Origin: Carbonactinospora thermoautotrophica
Lineage (GTDB): Bacteria > Actinomycetota > Actinomycetes > Streptomycetales > Carbonactinosporaceae
Direction of reading: 5' to 3'
DNA: 64,000 bases
Assembly (NCBI RefSeq): GCF_001543895.1
Contig: NZ_JYIJ01000018.1
Span: 732,672 to 796,671 of the forward strand
Below, piece after piece: positions 44,941 through 54,133 of the stretch. The translations under genes and the position numbers were made by a program. How positions within the stretch are numbered: position 1 is the first letter of the stretch; each line of letters begins with the position of its first letter. The notes below the pieces were generated by a model. That model was not told where the DNA came from. It did no database searches and saw only the letters and a list, made by a program, of their open reading frames with translations.

Positions 44941-45924
44941 TCAGCGGGAGGACGCGGCCCGGTCCGCTTCCCGCTGCAGCCGCTCCCGCTGCGGGACCAC
45001 GACGTAGCGCGGGTCGGTCGCCGACACCTTGCCGGCCCCGTAGACCGCGAACCGGACGCAGGCCGCGCCGCCGAGCAGGGCCACGCCCGCGATCGCCGAG
45101 GCGACGCGCGCACCCCGGGGACGCCCGGCCAGCAGCGCGGTGGCCGCCCCGGCGGCGGCGAGCACGCGGGAGGCGCGCATCAGCAGGCCGGGACGCCCGG
45201 TCCGGTACGGCTCGCCGACCATGCCCAGCCGGTCGGTCATGCGACGTTCGGCGACCAGCTCCAGCAGCGCGCCGACGACCGCGAGCCGCCGCGCGGGGCC
45301 GGCCTCCGCCGGGGGTGCGGCGAGCATGCCGACCGCGGCGGCGGAGCAGGCGGCGCTGCCGGCGAACACGAACGGCAGCTCGCGCCGCGCCTCGTGCCAG
45401 GCGGGCACCGCGGTGTTGGCCAGCAGCGCCGCGGTGTAGGTGGCCAGCGCCGGCCCGGTCAGCGCCAGCGCGGCTTGCGCGCCCCGCCCGACCTGCCGCG
45501 CGGCCGGCCCGAGCGGGCCGGGCAGGCGCAGCGGCCCCGCCGGCGCGACCACGTCGGGCGCGACCGCGAGGCCGGACAGCGTGCCGTGCGCGGCGAGCAG
45601 CCACGAGCCCACGCTCATCGGCGAGGTGACCTTGAACACGCGCAGCATGTTGAGGAACCGCTCCGGCCGGCCCAGCTCCTCGACCAGCGCGGCCGAGCCC
45701 GCGGCGGCGCCCAGCAGCGAGCCCCACCGGCCGGCGCGGGCGAGCGAGCGCCAGCCGGTCAGGCCGCTCACCGCCGCCATCGCGCCCGACGCGCCGGCCA
45801 GGCCGCCCAGCAGCAGGTACCCCGGCATCTGGGGGCTGGCCCAGCGGGGAGGCTTGAGGACTGGCCGGCCGTAGTACGACCTGAACTCGGCCGGCGGCAC
45901 CATCGCCCGCTCGCGTTTGGGCAT
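44941..45924 (-). CDS. NrfD/PsrC-like membrane subunit of formate dehydrogenase
   Basis: A 327-residue integral membrane protein with about 8-9 hydrophobic segments: YYGRPVLKPPRWASPQMPGY, LLLGGLAGASGAM, LARAGRWGSLLGAAAGSAAL, GRPERFLNMLRVFKVTSPMS, GTWLL-like and NTAVPAWHEARRELPFVFAG. It is the quinone-reactive subunit found with NrfD-type complexes. The start overlaps the beta-subunit stop by one base (TGATG), so the genes are coupled. It would pass electrons from the iron-sulfur subunit to menaquinone. This pairing differs from the cytochrome b subunit of FdnI/FdoI. Confidence 0.88.
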   Translation of the reverse strand: MPKRERAMVPPAEFRSYYGRPVLKPPRWASPQMPGYLLLGGLAGASGAMAAVSGLTGWRSLARAGRWGSLLGAAAGSAALVEELGRPERFLNMLRVFKVTSPMSVGSWLLAAHGTLSGLAVAPDVVAPAGPLRLPGPLGPAARQVGRGAQAALALTGPALATYTAALLANTAVPAWHEARRELPFVFAGSAACSAAAVGMLAAPPAEAGPARRLAVVGALLELVAERRMTDRLGMVGEPYRTGRPGLLMRASRVLAAAGAATALLAGRPRGARVASAIAGVALLGGAACVRFAVYGAGKVSATDPRYVVVPQRERLQREADRAASSR

Positions 45925-46820
45925 CAGCGCCGCCTCCCGGCGAAGGCGCCCACCACCGAGGTCAGCAGGGTGAGCGCCGCGCCCGCCACGTAGGCCCACT
46001 CCTGCTTCAGGTCGCGGGTGGTGACGACCGGGTCCGGCGGGAGCCGATACACCTCCGGCTCGTCCAGTAGCAGGAAGAACGCCCCGTCCCCGCCGACGCC
46101 GTCGTTCGGGTCGTGCCCGTACAGCCGGGCGCGCGGGTCGCCTCGCGCGTGCAGCTCCTCGACCCGCCGCTGCGCCCGTTCCCTCAGCTCGTCCAGCGGC
46201 CCGTACTGGATCGACTCGGTCGGGCACGCCTGGGCGCACGCCGGGGTGCTCCCCGCCTTCTGGCGGTCGTAGCACATCGTGCACTTCCAGGCCAGGCCGT
46301 CGCTCTCGCGCCGGTCGATGACCCCGTAGGGACAGGCGGAGACGCAGTATCCGCAGCCGTTGCAGACATCCGACTGCACCACGACCGTGCCGAACTCGGT
46401 CCGGAACAGGGCACCGGTCGGGCACACGTCCAGGCACGCGGCGTGCGTGCAGTGCTTGCACACGTCCGACGCCATCAGCCAGCGCACCTCGGCCTTCGGG
46501 CCGCCGGCCGGCGGGCCGACCGAGGGCATACCGAGGTCGACCGGCGCGGGGCCGGCCTCGGGCACCACCTGCTCGATGAACTCCACGTGCCGCCAGGTGC
46601 TCGCCCCCAGCGAGCCGGTGTTGTCGTAGGAAGAGCCGAGCCAGTTCAGGCCGTCCTCGGGGACCGCGTTCCACTCCTTGCACGCCACCTCGCAGGCCTT
46701 GCAGCCGATGCAGACGGAGGTGTCGGTGAAGAACCCCATCCGGGGCGGGTGCTCGGGGTAGCCCGCCTCGCGGCTGACGTCGTCCAGCGGCCCGTACAGT
46801 CGGTTCGCTCCGTCGGTCAC
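45924..46820 (-). CDS. Formate dehydrogenase iron-sulfur (beta) subunit
   Basis: A 298-residue ferredoxin-like subunit with four [4Fe-4S] sites: CIGCKACEVACKEWN, CKHCTHAACLDVCPTGA, CNGCGYCVSACPYGV and CTMCYDRQKAG followed by CAQACPTESI. A C-terminal TM helix (AYVAGAALTLLTSVVGAFAG) anchors it. It links the selenocysteine catalytic subunit to the NrfD membrane subunit. The start overlaps the end of the alpha gene by 4 bases. Confidence 0.94.
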   Translation of the reverse strand: MTDGANRLYGPLDDVSREAGYPEHPPRMGFFTDTSVCIGCKACEVACKEWNAVPEDGLNWLGSSYDNTGSLGASTWRHVEFIEQVVPEAGPAPVDLGMPSVGPPAGGPKAEVRWLMASDVCKHCTHAACLDVCPTGALFRTEFGTVVVQSDVCNGCGYCVSACPYGVIDRRESDGLAWKCTMCYDRQKAGSTPACAQACPTESIQYGPLDELRERAQRRVEELHARGDPRARLYGHDPNDGVGGDGAFFLLLDEPEVYRLPPDPVVTTRDLKQEWAYVAGAALTLLTSVVGAFAGRRR

Positions 46821-49800
46821 GATCCCTCCTCACGCGGGAGTCCGGCGCGTCGCCGGTAGTCCGCCGCCAGCTCCAGCAGGGCGGGTCCCCGCGGCCGCCG
46901 GCCGGGCTGGATGTCGCAGGTGGCCGCCTTGCTCTCCTGGATGTGCACGTTCGGGTCGAGTACGAAGGGCAGCAGCTCGTTCGCCGCGTCGCCGGTGCTC
47001 AGCCCGTTCGCGCCCCAGTGGTAGGGCAGGCCGATCTGGTGCAGCGTGCGCCCCTCCACGCGCAGCGGCCGGATCCGGGGGGTCACCAGGACCCGGGCCT
47101 CGATGGCCGTGCGCGGGGTGATGATCGTGGCCCAGCCGCCGTGTTCCAGGCCGCGCTCGGCGGCCAGCTCAGGGGAGACCTCGCAGAAGAACTCCGGTTG
47201 CAGCTCGGACAGGTACGGCAGCCAGCGGCTCATGCCGCCCGCCGTGTGGTGTTCGGTGAGCCGGTAGGTGGTGAACACGTACGGGAACACCGGGGACGGC
47301 CGCTCGACGGTCCGGTTGCCGGGCCGGTCGTACCGCTGGCGGGCGGGGTTCTGCTGCTGCCCGTACAGCGGGTTGGGCACCGGCGGCTCGGCCGGCTCGT
47401 AGTGCGCTGGCAGCGGGCCGTCCACCAGGCCCGTCGGCACGTACAGCCAGCCCTTGCCGTCGGTCTGCATGATGAACGGGTCGCGGCCGGACAGCGCGTG
47501 CTGCGCCTTGGCGCCTGGTGGCGGGGAGTAGTCGGGCGGCTTGTCTTCCTCGAAGTCGGGCACGTCGTGGCCGGTCCATCTCCTCGCGGCCTCGTCCCAC
47601 CACACGTACGCCTTCTGCGCGCTCCACGGGCGCCCGTCCGGGTCGGCGGAGGCGCGGTTGTAGAGGATGCGCCGGTTGCCCGGCCAGGCCCAGCCCCACT
47701 CGGGCGCGACCCAGCTCTGCTCGTGCCCGGGCTTGCGCCGCGCCGCCTGGTTGACCCCGTCGGCGTACACCCCGCAGTAGATCCAGCAGCCGCACCGGGT
47801 CGAGCCGTCGTCGGCGAGCTGGGTGTAGAAGGACAGCGGCTCGCCGGCCGGGCCGAAGCCGCTGATCTCGGCCAGCACCGCGTCGGCTGAAGGTTCGGCG
47901 GTGTCGCCCTCGGTGGGGTAGTCCCAGGTCAGGTCGAGGATCGCCCGGTCGCGCGGGTCGGTGGAGCCGGCCAGCTTGCGCCGGATCACCCGGCCCAGGT
48001 GGTAGTAGAACCACAGCTCGCTGCGGGCGTCCCCGGGCGGCTCGACCGCCTTGTGCCGCCACTGCAGCAGGCGCTGGGTGTTGGTGAACGAGCCGTCCTT
48101 CTCCACATGGGAGGCGGCCGGCAGGAAGAACACCTCGGTGCCGATGTCCGGGGTGCGCAGCTCCCCGGTCTCTATCTCCGGCCCGTTCTTCCAGAAGGTG
48201 GCCGTCTCGACGAGCACCAGGTCGCGGACGACCAGCCAGTCCAGGTTGGCCAGCCCCAGCCGCTGCAGCTTCGCGTTCGCCGATCCCACGGCGGGGTTCT
48301 CACCCACCACGAAGTAGCCCTTCACCGTGCCGTCGAGCTGGCCCACCACCGTGTCGTAGGTGCCGTGGCTGCCGGTCAGCCGGGGCAGGTGGTCGAAGCA
48401 GTAGTCGTTGTCGGCGGTGGCGGCCTCCCCCCACCACGCCTTGAGCAGGCTGACCGCGTAGGCGCGCATGTTGCCCCAAAAACCGGTCTTGCCGACGCCC
48501 GCCGCGACGAACGCGGCGAGGTCAGGCTCGTGCGCGTGCGGCATCGGGAGGTACCCGGGCAGGAGGTTGAACAGCGTCGGGATGTCTGTGGAGCCCTGGA
48601 TGCTGGCGTGCCCGCGCAGCGCCAGGATGCCCCCGCCGGGCCGGCCGATGTTCCCCAGCAGCAACTGCAGGATGGCCGCGGTGCGGATGTACTGGACGCC
48701 GACCGTGTGCTGGGTCCAGCCCACCGAGTAGCAGAACGCCGTGGTGCGTTCCCGCCCGGAGTTCGCCGTGATCGTGTCGGCCACCCGCGCGAACAGCTCG
48801 GGTGGGATGCCGCACGTCCGCTCGACCAGCTCGGGGGTGTAGCGGGCGAAGTGCCGCTTGAGGATCTGGTACACGCACCGCGGGTGCTGGAGCGTCTCGT
48901 CGCGCCGGGGTTTGGCCGGCACTTCCGGGCTGCCGGCGCCGTACACGTCGCCGCGCGCGGTCTCCTGGTGGCGGATCCCGCGCTCCCGCTGGCCGCCCTC
49001 GGCGCCCTCGTACCTCCAGCTCGACGGGTCGTACGTCTCCGCCTGCGGGTCCCAGCCGGAGAACAGCCCGTCCAGGTCCTCGGTGTCGCGGAACTCCTCC
49101 GACACGATCGCGGCCGCGTTCGTGTACGCCAGGACGTACTCGCGGAAGTCTAGCCCGTTCGCCAGCACGTGGTTGACCAGCGCGCCGAGGAACGCGATGT
49201 CAGCACCGGCCCGGATGGGGACGTACAGGTCCGCGAGCGCGCTCGTCCGCGTGAACCGCGGGTCGACGTGGATGATCGTGGCTCCGCGCGCCTTCGCCTC
49301 CATCACCCACTGGAACCCGACCGGATGGCACTCGGCCATGTTCGAGCCTTGGATGACGATGCAGTCGGCGTTGGCCAGGTCCTGCTGGAAGGTGGTCGCG
49401 CCGCCGCGCCCGAACGAGGTCCCCAGACCGGGGACGGTGGAGGAGTGTCATATGCGGGCCTGGTTCTCCACCTGGATCGCGCCCAGGGCGGTGTAGAGCT
49501 TCTTCATGAGGTAGTTCTCCTCGTTGTCGAGGGTCGCCCCGCCGAGGCTCGCGATGCCCAGGGTCCGGTGGAGGTACCGGCCTTCCTCGTCATGTTCCTG
49601 CCAGGTGTCGCGCCTGGTCTCGATCACGCGGTCGGCGATCATGTCCAGCGCGGTGTCCAGCTCCAGCGGCTCCCACTCGGTGCCGTAGGGCCGCCGGTAC
49701 AGCACCCGCGTGACGCGGTCGGGGTGGGTGACGAGCTGCTTGCTCGCCGCGCCCTTGGGGCACAGCCGGCCGCGCGAGATGGGGCTGTCCGGGTCGCCCT

Positions 49801-50029
49801 CGATCTGCGTCACCTTCCCGCCCGACACGTACACCCGCTGCCCGCACCCGACCGCGCAGTAGGGGCAGATCGAGCGGACGACCTTCTCCGCCCGCTCCGT
49901 GCGGGCCAGCAGCTCCCTGCTGTGTTCCGACTGGGCCGCCGCGCCCCGCCCCAGCGGGTCCGCGCCGGTGAGCTGCCGGTACACCGGCCAGGCGGCGACC
50001 TGGTCGCCGATCCGCCTCCACAGGCCCAT
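46817..50029 (-). CDS. Formate dehydrogenase alpha subunit, selenoprotein (UGA read as selenocysteine)
   Basis: One gene of 1071 codons interrupted by an in-frame UGA at 49448-49450 (codon 194). Before it: CPYCAVGCGQ and CPKG (N-terminal [4Fe-4S] ligands) and ENQARI; after it: HSSTVPGLGTSFGRGGAT. The order ARI-Sec-HSSTV is the active site of molybdenum/tungsten bis-MGD formate dehydrogenases. The same frame then runs without interruption through GSNMAECHPVGFQWVMEAKA and the C-terminal molydopterin-binding barrel to 46817. ATG at 50029 has GAAGGGAG upstream. No Tat signal is present (MGLWRRIGDQ), unlike FdnG, so a cytoplasmic-facing enzyme is likely. Automatic callers would split it into two genes or call it broken. 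Confidence 0.93.
49419..49447 (-). promoter_or_regulatory. Bacterial SECIS element
   Basis: Directly after the UGA, the mRNA carries a 6-bp perfect hairpin GUCCCC-GGUCU-GGGGAC (49435-49419). The loop GGUCU occupies positions 19-23 after the UGA, the same sequence and spacing as in Escherichia coli fdhF (recalled from knowledge). The G and U of this loop are the SelB contacts. This supports reading the UGA as selenocysteine. Confidence 0.88.
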
Positions 50030-50378
50030 GGCCCGCTCCCTTCGCGGTTTCCCGCCCGCGTGACGCGCGGAGAGGTCCGTGGTTCTTGCCTTCCCGGCCG
50101 CGCTCGAGTCATGCACGCCGGACGGCCGCCTTTGGCGTCGAGTGTGCTTCGCACGAAACGCCCTCGACGCGCGGGGACCGGGGCCGGATCCTTGGGCGCA
50201 CCCGCCTGGGTCGTGCGCTACGCCACCGCCCCTTCCTCCCCGTCGTCGTGGCTCCTTCCTTCCCTGGGAGCGGAGCCGTCACGATCCAGGCCTGACGGCC
50301 CCGCTGAGAGCGGGGCCGTCAGGGTGACATCACCGGTGCCGGTGGCTGGACCACCGGCATGCGCCTGGTGATCAGTCG
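50030..50378. other. Gap between peptide 1 gene and formate dehydrogenase
   Basis: The 349 bases hold the terminator of the peptide 1 gene (50291-50323) and, nearer the dehydrogenase, an imperfect stem at 50135-50170. That stem has 8-bp outer arms GCGTCGAG/CTCGACGC and shares the 12 bases CGTCGAGTGTGC with the arm of the 50-bp palindromes. The dehydrogenase promoter should be here. Confidence 0.5.
50291..50323 (-). terminator. Terminator after peptide 1 gene
   Basis: A perfect 15-bp stem (arms CCTGACGGCCCCGCT and AGCGGGGCCGTCAGG) with a 3-base loop, 55 bases past the peptide 1 stop. A close relative of this hairpin follows the peptide 2 gene (54059-54090). Confidence 0.85.
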
Positions 50379-50510
50379 TTACCAGTCGCGGTTACCACGA
50401 TGCCCGTAGTCGGTCCTCCAGCAGCGCCTGTAACAACGGCAGTGCCTACGGCAGCGCCTACGCCGGCCCCGGTGGTACTGCGGGTTGAAGGAGTCAAAAC
50501 GGAACGACAT
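50379..50510 (-). CDS. Small Arg/Cys-rich peptide (43 aa), peptide 1
   Basis: ATG preceded by AAGGAG at an 8-base spacing. The product begins MSFRFDSFNPQ, then a strongly basic segment with four cysteines in the pattern C-x3-C-x-C-x3-C (residues 20, 24, 26, 30), ending in RGNRDW. The start MSFRF-(D/E)-S-(F/L)-NPQ is shared with the 48-residue peptide at 54134-54280, as are the hairpin downstream and several hundred bases upstream, so the two are paralogues. No signal peptide is seen. Secretion by the nearby ABC exporter and modification by the nearby kinase are hypotheses. I know no described family. Confidence 0.75.
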   Translation of the reverse strand: MSFRFDSFNPQYHRGRRRRCRRHCRCYRRCWRTDYGHRGNRDW

Positions 50511-51124
50511 GGCTGTGTCTCCTTACTTCGTGCTCGTGTTGCGACTGTGCGGTCATTCGATCGGCAGTCATTCGATCGTCGTCCCGCACGACAGGTTCTT
50601 GTCTGCGGAGCGCGGGAGATCGAAAGGACCGAAAGACCAGAGGCGGAAAGACTGTGGGACGCCCGTAGTGGGATGTGGGTCCGGGCAACGGTCCCGTATG
50701 CGTCTTGGCCTGATTGCCGCTCGTGCCCGTGCCGGCGATGTGCCGACGCGACTCCGGATGATCAGCTGAAGCTGATCTCGTATCCCATCCTCTCCGGATA
50801 CCGCCAGCCAGCCTCTGGCCGGCGGGCTCGACCGCTCCTTTCGGCGGTCTTTATCTTGTGTATCACCTGGTCTCGCCGGGCCGCCTCATGCACCTGAGGG
50901 CGCCCGATCCTAGGAGATAAGGGCACTATTTGCCCACAAAAAGGGCATAAAACGTGGCGGTAGGCGCTTTGAGCGGGTTGTCCGCTTTGAGCAGGTTGTC
51001 CGCAGTACGGCGGTCATGTGTCGTCCTCGGGCATCGCTCGTTCTGCGAGGCCCTCGCCGAGAGGTTTCCGCGGAGGCGGACTGGAGGCCGTCGGAGTAGT
51101 GAGGAGCTGCTGGCGGTGCCGGCC
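50511..51124. other. Duplicated upstream region of peptide 1 with a regulator scar
   Basis: These 614 bases resemble the region 54281-54850 in order and in patches of sequence: ATCGT...CCCGCACGA, CGGAAAG, then a block before the regulator start. The far end (51004-51100) is the broken start of a regulator gene. Nothing else codes. The peptide 1 promoter must lie near 50520-50900. Confidence 0.55.
51004..51100 (+). pseudogene. Truncated copy of the NarL-type regulator gene start
   Basis: Translated, this reads RRSCVVLGHRSFCEALAERF, matching RRSRVVLCDEHRSFCEALAE of the intact regulator at 54792. Similarity continues about 100 bases, then ends at the 3' end of the converging kinase gene. It shows that a peptide-plus-divergent-regulator unit was duplicated and one regulator later lost. 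Confidence 0.75.
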
Positions 51125-52123
51125 TCATGCCACCGATGCTTCCTCCCTGTCGCTCCCCCCTTCCCCGGGAGCGGAGCCGTCTGACCACTCCGCGGCCAGG
51201 TGGGACGGCGGTACGCCACGGATCTTGCGCGGCGGCCCGCTGTCCGGGGCGCGGAGCTGGTGGGCGGCCTCGCCCGGTTCGAGGGGGAGCAGCGAGTCCA
51301 GCGCGTCGGCGAGCTGGGGGACGGACGGCCGGGCGGAGGGATCGAACGCGAGACAGGCGTTGATGGCCTCGGTGAAGGGGCGGGGCAGCCGGCGCAGTGC
51401 GCCGACGGAGCGGGGGGCGTGCTCCAGTTGCGGGTATCGGTGAGCGTCGCCCGGGTACTCCTCGTCGTGCTCGTCGTCGGTGTCGTACCCGTCGAAGGGG
51501 AGCGCGCCGGTGGCGGCCTCGAAGAGGGTGATGCCGATGCCCCACACGTCGGTGGCGGCGGTCACCTCGCCGCCGCGGGCCTGTTCGGGGGCGAGGTAGC
51601 CGCGGGTGCCGATGCCGGGGCGCTGCCTGCCGGGTGGCCGGGCGATGCTCAGGTCGAGGACCTTGGCCACCCCTCCGCTGTTGATGACGTTGGAGGGTTT
51701 GAGGTCCAGGTGCAGGAAGCCGCGCCCGTGCAGGTAGTGCATGGCCGAGCAGAGGTGGAGCCCGAGGAGCGCCAGGTCGGACACGGGCATGCGCCGGGGC
51801 TGGTCGTCGAGTATCGCGGCAAGGGTGGGCCCGTTGAGCGTTTCGAGGATGACGACGGGCACCGGGGTCTTGATCGTCTCATAGGCGCGGACCAGGTGGG
51901 GGTGGGCCATCCGCTGCAGGAGCCGGCCCTCCCGCAGCAGCCGGGTGACGAGGTGGTCGTCGAGGCGGTCGGCGCGTACGGTCTTGGCGACGCATCGGCA
52001 GTCGCGTTCGGCGCTCCACACGTCGTAGACCTCGTACGCCCAGTTGCGGTTCAGCAGCCCGACGACTTCGTAGCCGGGGGCGATGAAGGCGCCCGCGGGC
52101 AGTGGCGCTTCACGGGAGGTCAT
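51125..52123 (-). CDS. Stand-alone serine/threonine protein kinase (soluble)
   Basis: A 332-residue Hanks-type kinase with no TM segment or sensor domain. Catalytic elements: RCVAKTVRAD (ATP lysine), HPHLVRAYE, FLHLDLKPSNVI (catalytic loop), LDLSIA in place of the DFG magnesium motif (DLS), GTRGYLAPEQARGG (activation/APE) and TDVWGIGITLFEAATG. The glycine loop is degenerate (VVGLLNRNWAYEVYD). The C-terminal 50 residues are proline- and acid-rich. Its ATG overlaps the ABC gene stop (ATGA), so they are coupled. Peptide or exporter phosphorylation is the natural guess; it lacks the lyase and cyclase domains of class III lanthipeptide synthetases. Confidence 0.9.
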   Translation of the reverse strand: MTSREAPLPAGAFIAPGYEVVGLLNRNWAYEVYDVWSAERDCRCVAKTVRADRLDDHLVTRLLREGRLLQRMAHPHLVRAYETIKTPVPVVILETLNGPTLAAILDDQPRRMPVSDLALLGLHLCSAMHYLHGRGFLHLDLKPSNVINSGGVAKVLDLSIARPPGRQRPGIGTRGYLAPEQARGGEVTAATDVWGIGITLFEAATGALPFDGYDTDDEHDEEYPGDAHRYPQLEHAPRSVGALRRLPRPFTEAINACLAFDPSARPSVPQLADALDSLLPLEPGEAAHQLRAPDSGPPRKIRGVPPSHLAAEWSDGSAPGEGGSDREEASVA

Positions 52124-54033
52124 GGCCGCTCCAAAGAGGGGTGGATGCCGTCATGTGACGCGGCGTGGATGCGGTAGAGCTGGGCGTACCCGCGGTTCGC
52201 GGCGAGCAGCTCGGCGTGCCGGCCGGTCTCCACCACGCGCCCGTGCTCGAGCACGACGATCTGATCGGCCTCGGTCACGGTGAGCAGGTTGTGCGAGATG
52301 ACGATCGTGGTACGGCCGCGCATGAGTCGCCGCAGCGGCTCCAGGATGCGCTGGCTGGCTTCGGCGTCCAGCCCGGTGGTGGGCTCGTCCAGGAGCAGGA
52401 TCGGGGCGTCGCGGATCATGGCCCGAGCGATGGCGACCCGCTGCCGCTGCCCTCCGGACAGCAGGCGCCCGCGCTGTCCCAGCACGGTGTCGTACCCGTC
52501 CGGGAGCGCACGGATGAACTCGTGGGCATCGGCGGCCCGCGCCGCCTCGATGATCTCGGCCTCGGTGGCGTCCGGCCGCCCGTAGGCGATGTTGTCGCGC
52601 ACCGTGCCGTCGAACACCAGGGTCTCCTGCAGCAGCACGGCGACGTTCTCCCGCAGCCACTCCAGGTTGAGTTCCCGCAGGTCGTACCCGTCCACGCGGA
52701 TCCTGCCCTCGGTGGGGTCGTAGAAGCGCAGCAGCAGCTTGGCCAGCGTGGACTTGCCGGCGCCGCTCGCGCCCACCAGCGCCAACGTCTCACCCGGACG
52801 GGCTTGGAACGACACCGACGCAAGCGCCGGGCGCGCGGTCCCCGGGTAGTTGAAGGTCAGCGACTCCACGTCGACCAGCCCGCGGGCGCGGCCCGGCCTG
52901 CGGGCGTCCGGCAGCTCGACAACGGCGGGCCGTTCGTCCAGGACCTCGATGACCCGCTCCGCGGCGGCGGATGCGGCGTACACCGTGTTGGCCAGGCGCC
53001 CCAGATCGCGGATCGGGCTGTAGAGCTGGGTGAGGAAGGCGACGAACGCGAGCAGGCCGCCGAGCGTGAGCTCTCCGCGCGACAGGTGCCAGGCGCCGAG
53101 CCCGATCACCAGCAGGCCGCCGAGCAGCTCCAACGCGTCGATCAGCGGGGAGAAGAAAGCCTGCAACCGGACCGCCGTCATGTCCGCCCGGAACTTGGCG
53201 AGGTTCTCCCGGCGGAACCGGGCCAGCTCCCAGCCCTCACGGTTGTAGGACTGCACGAGCGCCACGTTGCCCAGGGATTCCTCCGCGACCGCCGTGATGG
53301 AACCGCTGCGCCGTCGCCGCTCCCGTGAAGCCTGCTTGAGCAGGCGGGCGAAATGCCGTGCCACCACCCAGAACAGGGGAGCGACCAGCAAGGCGACGAG
53401 GGTCAGGTCCCAGCGGAGGTAAAGCAGCACCCCCACGAAGACGACCAGCCGGAGCACGGAGGAGATCGCCTCGGCCAACCCCGACAGCACGAAGCTCTCG
53501 ATCGCCTGGACGTCCCCGGTCAGCCGCGTCAGCACATCCCCCAGCTGCCGCCGGTCGAAGAAGTTCAGCGACAGCCGTTGCAGGTGTCTGAACAGGTCGG
53601 TACGCAGCGACAGCACGAAGCGCTGGCCGACCCACTCCGACAGCACGTCGTCGGCGAACGACACCGCTCCGCTCAGCAACGTCAACACGATGTAGGCGAC
53701 CGCGAGCGGCAGGAAGGGATCGAAGTCGCGAGGGACCAGGACCTCGTCGACGAGAAGCTTGAACAACCAGATCCCCACCGCGTCCAGCACCGGGTCGAGC
53801 GCGATGAACAGCAACGTCACCGGCAGCCACTTGCGCAAGCCCCGGGTGTAGGGCCAGAAGCGCGCGAATATCTGCCGGATCGGCACCGGTGGTGCCTGGC
53901 CCACCAGTTCTGAGTCCGGTTCCTCGACCACGAACAGCCCCCGCAACCAGCGTCGAGGCCCTCCGCCCTCCTCCCCGCGCTCCTCGCGCTCTTCGCGTTC
54001 GACGCCAGTGTCATTCGGGTACCGATGCCCCAT
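52120..54033 (-). CDS. ABC exporter half-transporter (MsbA/MDR type, TMD-NBD)
   Basis: A 637-residue half-transporter: a charged N-terminal extension (EREEREERGEEGGG), six TM helices (about 75-370), then an NBD with GASGAGKSTLAKLLLRFYDP (Walker A), VAVLLQETLVFDGT (Q loop), LLSGGQRQRVAIARAMIRDA (signature), ILLLDEPTTGLDAE (Walker B) and VISHNLLT (switch His). There is no C39 peptidase domain. It probably works as a homodimer and could export the small peptides. ATG at 54033 or GTG at 54036. It lies between peptide 2 and the kinase on the same strand, behind a leaky-looking hairpin. Confidence 0.92.
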   Translation of the reverse strand: MGHRYPNDTGVEREEREERGEEGGGPRRWLRGLFVVEEPDSELVGQAPPVPIRQIFARFWPYTRGLRKWLPVTLLFIALDPVLDAVGIWLFKLLVDEVLVPRDFDPFLPLAVAYIVLTLLSGAVSFADDVLSEWVGQRFVLSLRTDLFRHLQRLSLNFFDRRQLGDVLTRLTGDVQAIESFVLSGLAEAISSVLRLVVFVGVLLYLRWDLTLVALLVAPLFWVVARHFARLLKQASRERRRRSGSITAVAEESLGNVALVQSYNREGWELARFRRENLAKFRADMTAVRLQAFFSPLIDALELLGGLLVIGLGAWHLSRGELTLGGLLAFVAFLTQLYSPIRDLGRLANTVYAASAAAERVIEVLDERPAVVELPDARRPGRARGLVDVESLTFNYPGTARPALASVSFQARPGETLALVGASGAGKSTLAKLLLRFYDPTEGRIRVDGYDLRELNLEWLRENVAVLLQETLVFDGTVRDNIAYGRPDATEAEIIEAARAADAHEFIRALPDGYDTVLGQRGRLLSGGQRQRVAIARAMIRDAPILLLDEPTTGLDAEASQRILEPLRRLMRGRTTIVISHNLLTVTEADQIVVLEHGRVVETGRHAELLAANRGYAQLYRIHAASHDGIHPSLERP

Positions 54034-54058
54034 CACGACCGCCCGTATCCGCGCAAGG

Positions 54059-54090
54059 CCTGACGGCCCCGCGGGAGCGGGACCGTCAGG
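54059..54090 (-). terminator. Attenuator-like hairpin between peptide 2 and ABC genes
   Basis: A 14-bp stem with one mismatch and a GGGA loop, nearly the same sequence as the perfect terminator at 50291-50323. Sitting between the peptide stop and the exporter start, it would let the peptide be made in excess over the exporter, as is common in peptide-export operons. Confidence 0.7.
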
Positions 54091-54133
54091 GTGACGTCAC
54101 CATGCCAGGGACGCCCTGGCACGTGCCTGGTGA

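Noticed and set aside
46817..50029. Formate dehydrogenase alpha as a nonsense-mutated pseudogene or two genes
   Set aside because: The UGA is at the known Sec position, the frame is unchanged on both sides and a SECIS hairpin with correct spacing follows.
41590..50380. A tRNA-Sec gene expected near selA/selB/selD
   Set aside because: I looked through the gaps on both strands for an extended acceptor stem with a UCA anticodon and found none.
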